This document shows, piece by piece, positions 22,545 to 26,129 of a stretch of DNA of 26,129 nt (position 1 is its first letter; every line of letters begins with the position of its first letter). Below the pieces are notes generated by a model. The model was not told where the DNA came from. It searched no databases and saw only the letters and a program-made list of their open reading frames with translations. Source of the DNA: JAENWH01 sp038248745 (GTDB taxonomy: Bacteria > Bacillota > Clostridia > Peptostreptococcales > Anaerovoracaceae); assembly GCA_038248745.1 (NCBI GenBank), contig JBBRXC010000007.1:1-26129 (forward strand), written 5' to 3'. A program made the translations under genes and the position numbers.

Positions 22545-23504
22545 CTACCTGCTTCCCTTATCATATGGCTCCGCGACAGCCCTTGGCGCCTGTGATGCCT
22601 TTGAACTAAAGGCAAGTACAATTAATGTAGCAACAAACGGAACCATCTTATAAAAATCACTTGGGATACTTGCTGTTGCCAGAATTGGGATGACTGAATA
22701 TGCTGAGGCGATTGTTTTCATTAGCCCAAAGAAAAATGCCGCAAATAATATTCTTAAAGGTCTCCACTGGCCAAATATCATCACTGCTAAAGCAAGGAAT
22801 CCGTAACCAGATACTGTTGCATTGAAGTTGGTCGACGTAGGGATGACAAAAATTAATCCGCCAAGTCCTGCAAGTCCTCCAGAAATCATAACCCCTGCAT
22901 ATCTCATTCTATAGACGTTGATTCCCACTGAATCTGCTGCATGTGGATGCTCTCCGCAAGCTCGCAATCTTAATCCAAATTTTGTTTTATATAAAACAAT
23001 AACAGAAACAATCAATATTGCCATCCCTATATAAGTGGTAATATAAACGTTCTTAAAAAATAGTCCACCAATTATGGGAATGTCCCCAAGTACTGGTACC
23101 GATGGGATACGGAAGCTATTATTAAAGGTGATCTGCTGAACACCGTTTGTCTGAATGGTTCTAGCAACATAAATGGCGAAAGCAGGTGCAAACATATTTA
23201 ATGCTGTACCACCGATAATCTGATCCGATTTCATATTGACAGCAGAGAATGCAAGCAATAATGAAAAAATTGTACCAATAATAATTGATATGAGTATTGC
23301 TAGTATCAGGAGAGACTGGCCACTCATGGACCCTTGCATTTTATTGATAAATAATATGCCTGAAAATGCGCCAATGATCATCACCCCATCAAGGGCAATA
23401 TTTGTTACTCCTCCACGCTCCGTAAACATGCCGCCAAGAGCTACCACCAAAAGTGGGATTGAAAAAAACATTGTTTGTTGTACAACCAAAAATAAAATAT
23501 TCAT
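22545..23504 (-). CDS. nupQ: Nucleoside ABC transporter permease
   Basis: A 319-residue membrane protein of the branched-chain/sugar-type permease family (BPD_transp_2), about nine hydrophobic segments. Markers are GGMFTERGGVTNIALDGVM (near 24-42), the EAA-like loop RACGEHPHAADSVGINV (near 182-198), and GGLAGLGG. It matches the second permease of guanosine/nucleoside importers (NupQ of Bacillus, PnrE-type). The start codon follows the nupP stop directly, with GGAGGGG inside nupP. It pairs with NupP to form the membrane channel. Confidence 0.9.
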   Translation of the reverse strand: MNILFLVVQQTMFFSIPLLVVALGGMFTERGGVTNIALDGVMIIGAFSGILFINKMQGSMSGQSLLILAILISIIIGTIFSLLLAFSAVNMKSDQIIGGTALNMFAPAFAIYVARTIQTNGVQQITFNNSFRIPSVPVLGDIPIIGGLFFKNVYITTYIGMAILIVSVIVLYKTKFGLRLRACGEHPHAADSVGINVYRMRYAGVMISGGLAGLGGLIFVIPTSTNFNATVSGYGFLALAVMIFGQWRPLRILFAAFFFGLMKTIASAYSVIPILATASIPSDFYKMVPFVATLIVLAFSSKASQAPRAVAEPYDKGSR

Positions 23505-24659
23505 CTATTTTTCCCCTCCATTATCTTCTTTTTTAATGGCACTTTTAGAACGGCCCTTCATATATTGAATAATTCTAGGAATAATTAACCTAAATGCCAA
23601 AGAAAAGGCACTAAAGTAAATGATGCAGGCAATAATGATATCAATAATCTCTGGAACAAAGTCCAGCGTTTGCAGATAATTTCCACCCTGTGTGATGTAT
23701 GAAATGAAAATAGCCGCAAATACTATACCAATCGGATTGGAAAGACCCAGTAGAGCAACTGGAATACCATTAAACCCTTCTATTGCCAATACGTCTACAA
23801 CCCTAATATGTCTACCATTTGCTCCCGAAAGATAAAGAAGCGCTCCGCCCATTCCAGCCAGTGCGCCCGCAATGACCATAGAAAGAACAATATTCCTTTT
23901 TTCATTGATTCCAGCATACTTGCTGGCATATTTATTAAATCCACAAGCTTTTAATTCATAGCCAAAAGTGGTTTTGTTCAGGATGATATACATGATAACA
24001 GCAAAAATAACCGCAATCCAAATGCCGCTGTTCACAGTTGATAAATCTTTACCAATCCCCAATGGATTATAAAAGATATTATCCAGACCTCCCTTAGGCA
24101 AGACTGATGACGGTGCAGTATTCATGGAAAGCGCTTTTTTGGAATCATAAACTGTTAATTTAATTAAATGATTTGCAGTATACATGCCAATATAATTCAT
24201 CATAATGGTTGAAATAACTTCATGAACATTTAAATAGGCTTTCATTAATCCTGGTATAAGTGCCCAAAGCCCTCCAATAATTGCAGCCATGAGTATTGCA
24301 ACCATCCAGTGAAAGGGTGCTGGTAAAAATGTCCACTTAACACCTACATAAACAGCAGCAAATGCGCCCATGATAAATTGTCCAGCAGCACCAATATTAA
24401 ACAATCCTGTTTTAAAGGCAAACCCAACGGAAAGTCCAGTTAAAATAAGTGGGGTGGCAAAATAGAGCACCTGTCCCATTCCTTTGCCACCAGTACTAAA
24501 TCCGCCTTTTAGAATAATAATAAATCCATTGACTGCCTCTCCAGGGTTGGTAATAAGTAAAATTGCAAAGCCAAAAGCTAGGCCAATTAATATACCAAAT
24601 ACAGATGATAAAGCATTATTTACACCATCACCTAAAACCACATCTTTTACTTTTTTCAT
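23505..24659 (-). CDS. nupP: Nucleoside ABC transporter permease
   Basis: A 384-residue permease of the same family as its neighbour, about ten hydrophobic segments, with GFAFKTGLFNIGAAGQF (near 79-95), the EAA-like loop KACGFNKYASKYAGIN (near 237-252), MAGALAGMGGALLYLSG and EGFNGIPVALLG. It is the larger permease of the NupOPQ type. The ATG overlaps the nupO stop codon by four bases (ATGA), with GTGAGG upstream, so translation is coupled. Confidence 0.9.
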   Translation of the reverse strand: MKKVKDVVLGDGVNNALSSVFGILIGLAFGFAILLITNPGEAVNGFIIILKGGFSTGGKGMGQVLYFATPLILTGLSVGFAFKTGLFNIGAAGQFIMGAFAAVYVGVKWTFLPAPFHWMVAILMAAIIGGLWALIPGLMKAYLNVHEVISTIMMNYIGMYTANHLIKLTVYDSKKALSMNTAPSSVLPKGGLDNIFYNPLGIGKDLSTVNSGIWIAVIFAVIMYIILNKTTFGYELKACGFNKYASKYAGINEKRNIVLSMVIAGALAGMGGALLYLSGANGRHIRVVDVLAIEGFNGIPVALLGLSNPIGIVFAAIFISYITQGGNYLQTLDFVPEIIDIIIACIIYFSAFSLAFRLIIPRIIQYMKGRSKSAIKKEDNGGEK

Positions 24660-26129
24660 ACTGCAACCTCACTTCTCTTTGATCCGGCCATATATAAGCC
24701 AAGTTCCTGTATCGTTACTTCTTCTGGATTAACGTTGGCTACTATTTCACCTTCAAATAGAACTAGAATTCTGTCACTTATATTCATTACCTCGTCCAAC
24801 TCAAGCGAAATCAGTAAAATTGCCTTTCCTTCATCTCGGAGGCTAATCAACTGATTATGTATATATTCAATTGCTCCCACATCAAGGCCTCTTGTAGGTT
24901 GGACCGCAATTAGAATTTCTGGGTCAACATCGATTTCTCTGGCAATGATGGCTTTTTGCTGATTCCCACCAGACATGCTACGCATAGAAGTTTTAATCCC
25001 TTGCCCACTTCTTATGTCGAACTTTTCAACAAGATTTTCCGCAAACTCATTGATCTCATTAAATTTTATCAACCCTCTGTTTTCAAACTGCGGTGTGAAA
25101 TATTTTTTCAAAATTAAATTTTGGCTCATACTAAAATCTAAAATCAATCCATCTTTCTGCCGATCTTCTGGAATATGACCTATCCCGCTGAGATTTCTTT
25201 GACGGACGTTTAGCTTAGTAATATCTTTATCATTAATTGAAATTTGACCATTATCAATTCCTACTAGTCCAGTTAAAGCGTAAACAAGTTCAGATTGCCC
25301 ATTTCCGTCTATTCCTGCAACACAGACAATTTCTCCTCTTCTTACATCAAAGGATATATTTTTAACCGCTTTATTTCCATGTCCTTTTGCTGCAACAGTT
25401 AACTCTCTTACCTTCAAAACTGTTTCTCCAGGATTTGCAGGTTTTTTATCTGTTGTAAAGTCTACCTTACGACCTACCATCATTTCTGACATTTCCTCTT
25501 TAGAAGTTGTTTCCACATCTATGGTGCCAATATATTTCCCTTTTCGAAGAACAGTACATCGATCTGCAGCTTCTTTTATTTCGTTTAATTTGTGTGTTAT
25601 AAATAAAATGGACTTACCTTCTTCCGCTAGGTCTTTCATTATTTTCATTAACTCATCAATTTCCTGCGGAGTCAGTACGGCTGTCGGTTCGTCAAAAATT
25701 AATATTTCATTATCTCTATACAGCATTTTTAATATTTCTACTCTCTGCTGCATGCCTACCGTTATATCTTCTATTAAAGAATCTGGGTCCACCATTAATC
25801 CATACTGTTTGGAGAGGGCAACCACCTTTTCCCTGGCGTCATCCATTTTTAGAAAACCATTTTTTGTTGTTTCCACACCAAGAATTATATTTTGCAATAC
25901 AGTGAAATTGTGAACAAGTTTAAAATGTTGATGAACCATCCCTATCCCAAGATTTGTTGCATCATTTGGGTCTTTTAATTTAACCTCTTCACCATTTTTT
26001 TTAATAATTCCTTTTTCTGGTTGATACATGCCAAACAAAACACTCATCAGTGTTGATTTGCCAGCACCATTTTCGCCTAATAGTGCATGGATTTCTCCTT
26101 TTTTTAACTGTAAAGTGATATTATCATTC
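24656..26129 (-). CDS. nupO: Nucleoside ABC transporter ATP-binding protein (5' end cut by window)
   Basis: A double-ABC ATPase of the sugar/nucleoside importer type. The reading frame runs open to the window edge: the Walker A LLGENGAGKSTLM lies at about 26085-26047, upstream of the first in-window ATG at 26047, so that ATG is internal and the gene starts beyond 26129. About 490 residues are visible, roughly 20 short of the Bacillus protein. The first domain has VGMQQRVEILKML and IFDEPTAVLTPQE; the second has a degenerate Walker A (GIDGNGQSEL) and SGGNQQKAIIARE. It powers NupP-NupQ. The binding lipoprotein (BmpA/NupN type) is expected just outside the window. Confidence 0.93.
   Translation of the reverse strand, partial: NDNITLQLKKGEIHALLGENGAGKSTLMSVLFGMYQPEKGIIKKNGEEVKLKDPNDATNLGIGMVHQHFKLVHNFTVLQNIILGVETTKNGFLKMDDAREKVVALSKQYGLMVDPDSLIEDITVGMQQRVEILKMLYRDNEILIFDEPTAVLTPQEIDELMKIMKDLAEEGKSILFITHKLNEIKEAADRCTVLRKGKYIGTIDVETTSKEEMSEMMVGRKVDFTTDKKPANPGETVLKVRELTVAAKGHGNKAVKNISFDVRRGEIVCVAGIDGNGQSELVYALTGLVGIDNGQISINDKDITKLNVRQRNLSGIGHIPEDRQKDGLILDFSMSQNLILKKYFTPQFENRGLIKFNEINEFAENLVEKFDIRSGQGIKTSMRSMSGGNQQKAIIAREIDVDPEILIAVQPTRGLDVGAIEYIHNQLISLRDEGKAILLISLELDEVMNISDRILVLFEGEIVANVNPEEVTIQELGLYMAGSKRSEVAV

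Noticed and set aside
1..26129. CRISPR arrays, insertion sequences, prophage genes, tRNA genes
   Set aside because: No regularly spaced repeats, transposase or integrase motifs, attachment-like repeats or cloverleaf sequences were seen by eye on either strand.

Overview
The window is a compact low-GC, Gram-positive chromosomal segment, most likely from an anaerobic spore-forming Clostridia member. The evidence is AT-rich codon use, strong Shine-Dalgarno sites, spoVG and a spoVB-like flippase, ferredoxin-type proteins, and the backbone murC / glmU / prs / pth / mfd / spoVB / HU / rqcP that Bacillus and Clostridium share. Coding density is very high. No tRNA, rRNA, insertion sequence, prophage or CRISPR array was seen.

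Layout. (1) 1-202 holds no gene but carries two good leftward promoters in tandem, firing out of the window, in a pattern like an rRNA operon. (2) 203-1384 is a leftward MFS transporter, divergent from speD-speE (1523-3205, spermidine synthesis). (3) 3236-3891 is a tetrahydrofolate riboswitch with a readable translational switch, followed by the folate ECF component folT. (4) 3906-15566 is one long leftward block: murC, a stand-alone GlmU acetyltransferase domain, prs, pth, mfd, a DUF4380-like protein, an MTA/SAH-deaminase-like amidohydrolase, a spoVB-like flippase, HU and rqcP. (5) 15640-16872 is rightward purR-spoVG, with paired PurBoxes on the purR promoter and a bidirectional terminator. 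(6) 16926-18440 is a ferredoxin-like protein divergent from a Crp/Fnr regulator; their promoters overlap and share one palindrome. (7) 18487-26129 is a leftward tightly packed operon: nupO (5' end cut by the window edge), nupP, nupQ, ygiQ, a solitary adenine DNA methyltransferase and a YitT-family protein.

Functional links. Several genes converge on purine, PRPP, folate and SAM metabolism: prs makes PRPP, PurR senses PRPP, FolT brings folate for one-carbon transfer in purine synthesis, NupOPQ imports nucleosides, SpeE releases methylthioadenosine and the amidohydrolase is of the type that deaminates it. Whether this clustering is functional or chance cannot be told from one window.

No wholly new system is evident. 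The best leads are the folT riboswitch platform, the face-to-face promoters with a Crp/Fnr-type palindrome predicted at -41.5, the GlmU that lacks its uridyltransferase half, and the solitary DNA methyltransferase locked by gene overlaps into a nucleoside-transport/radical-SAM operon.
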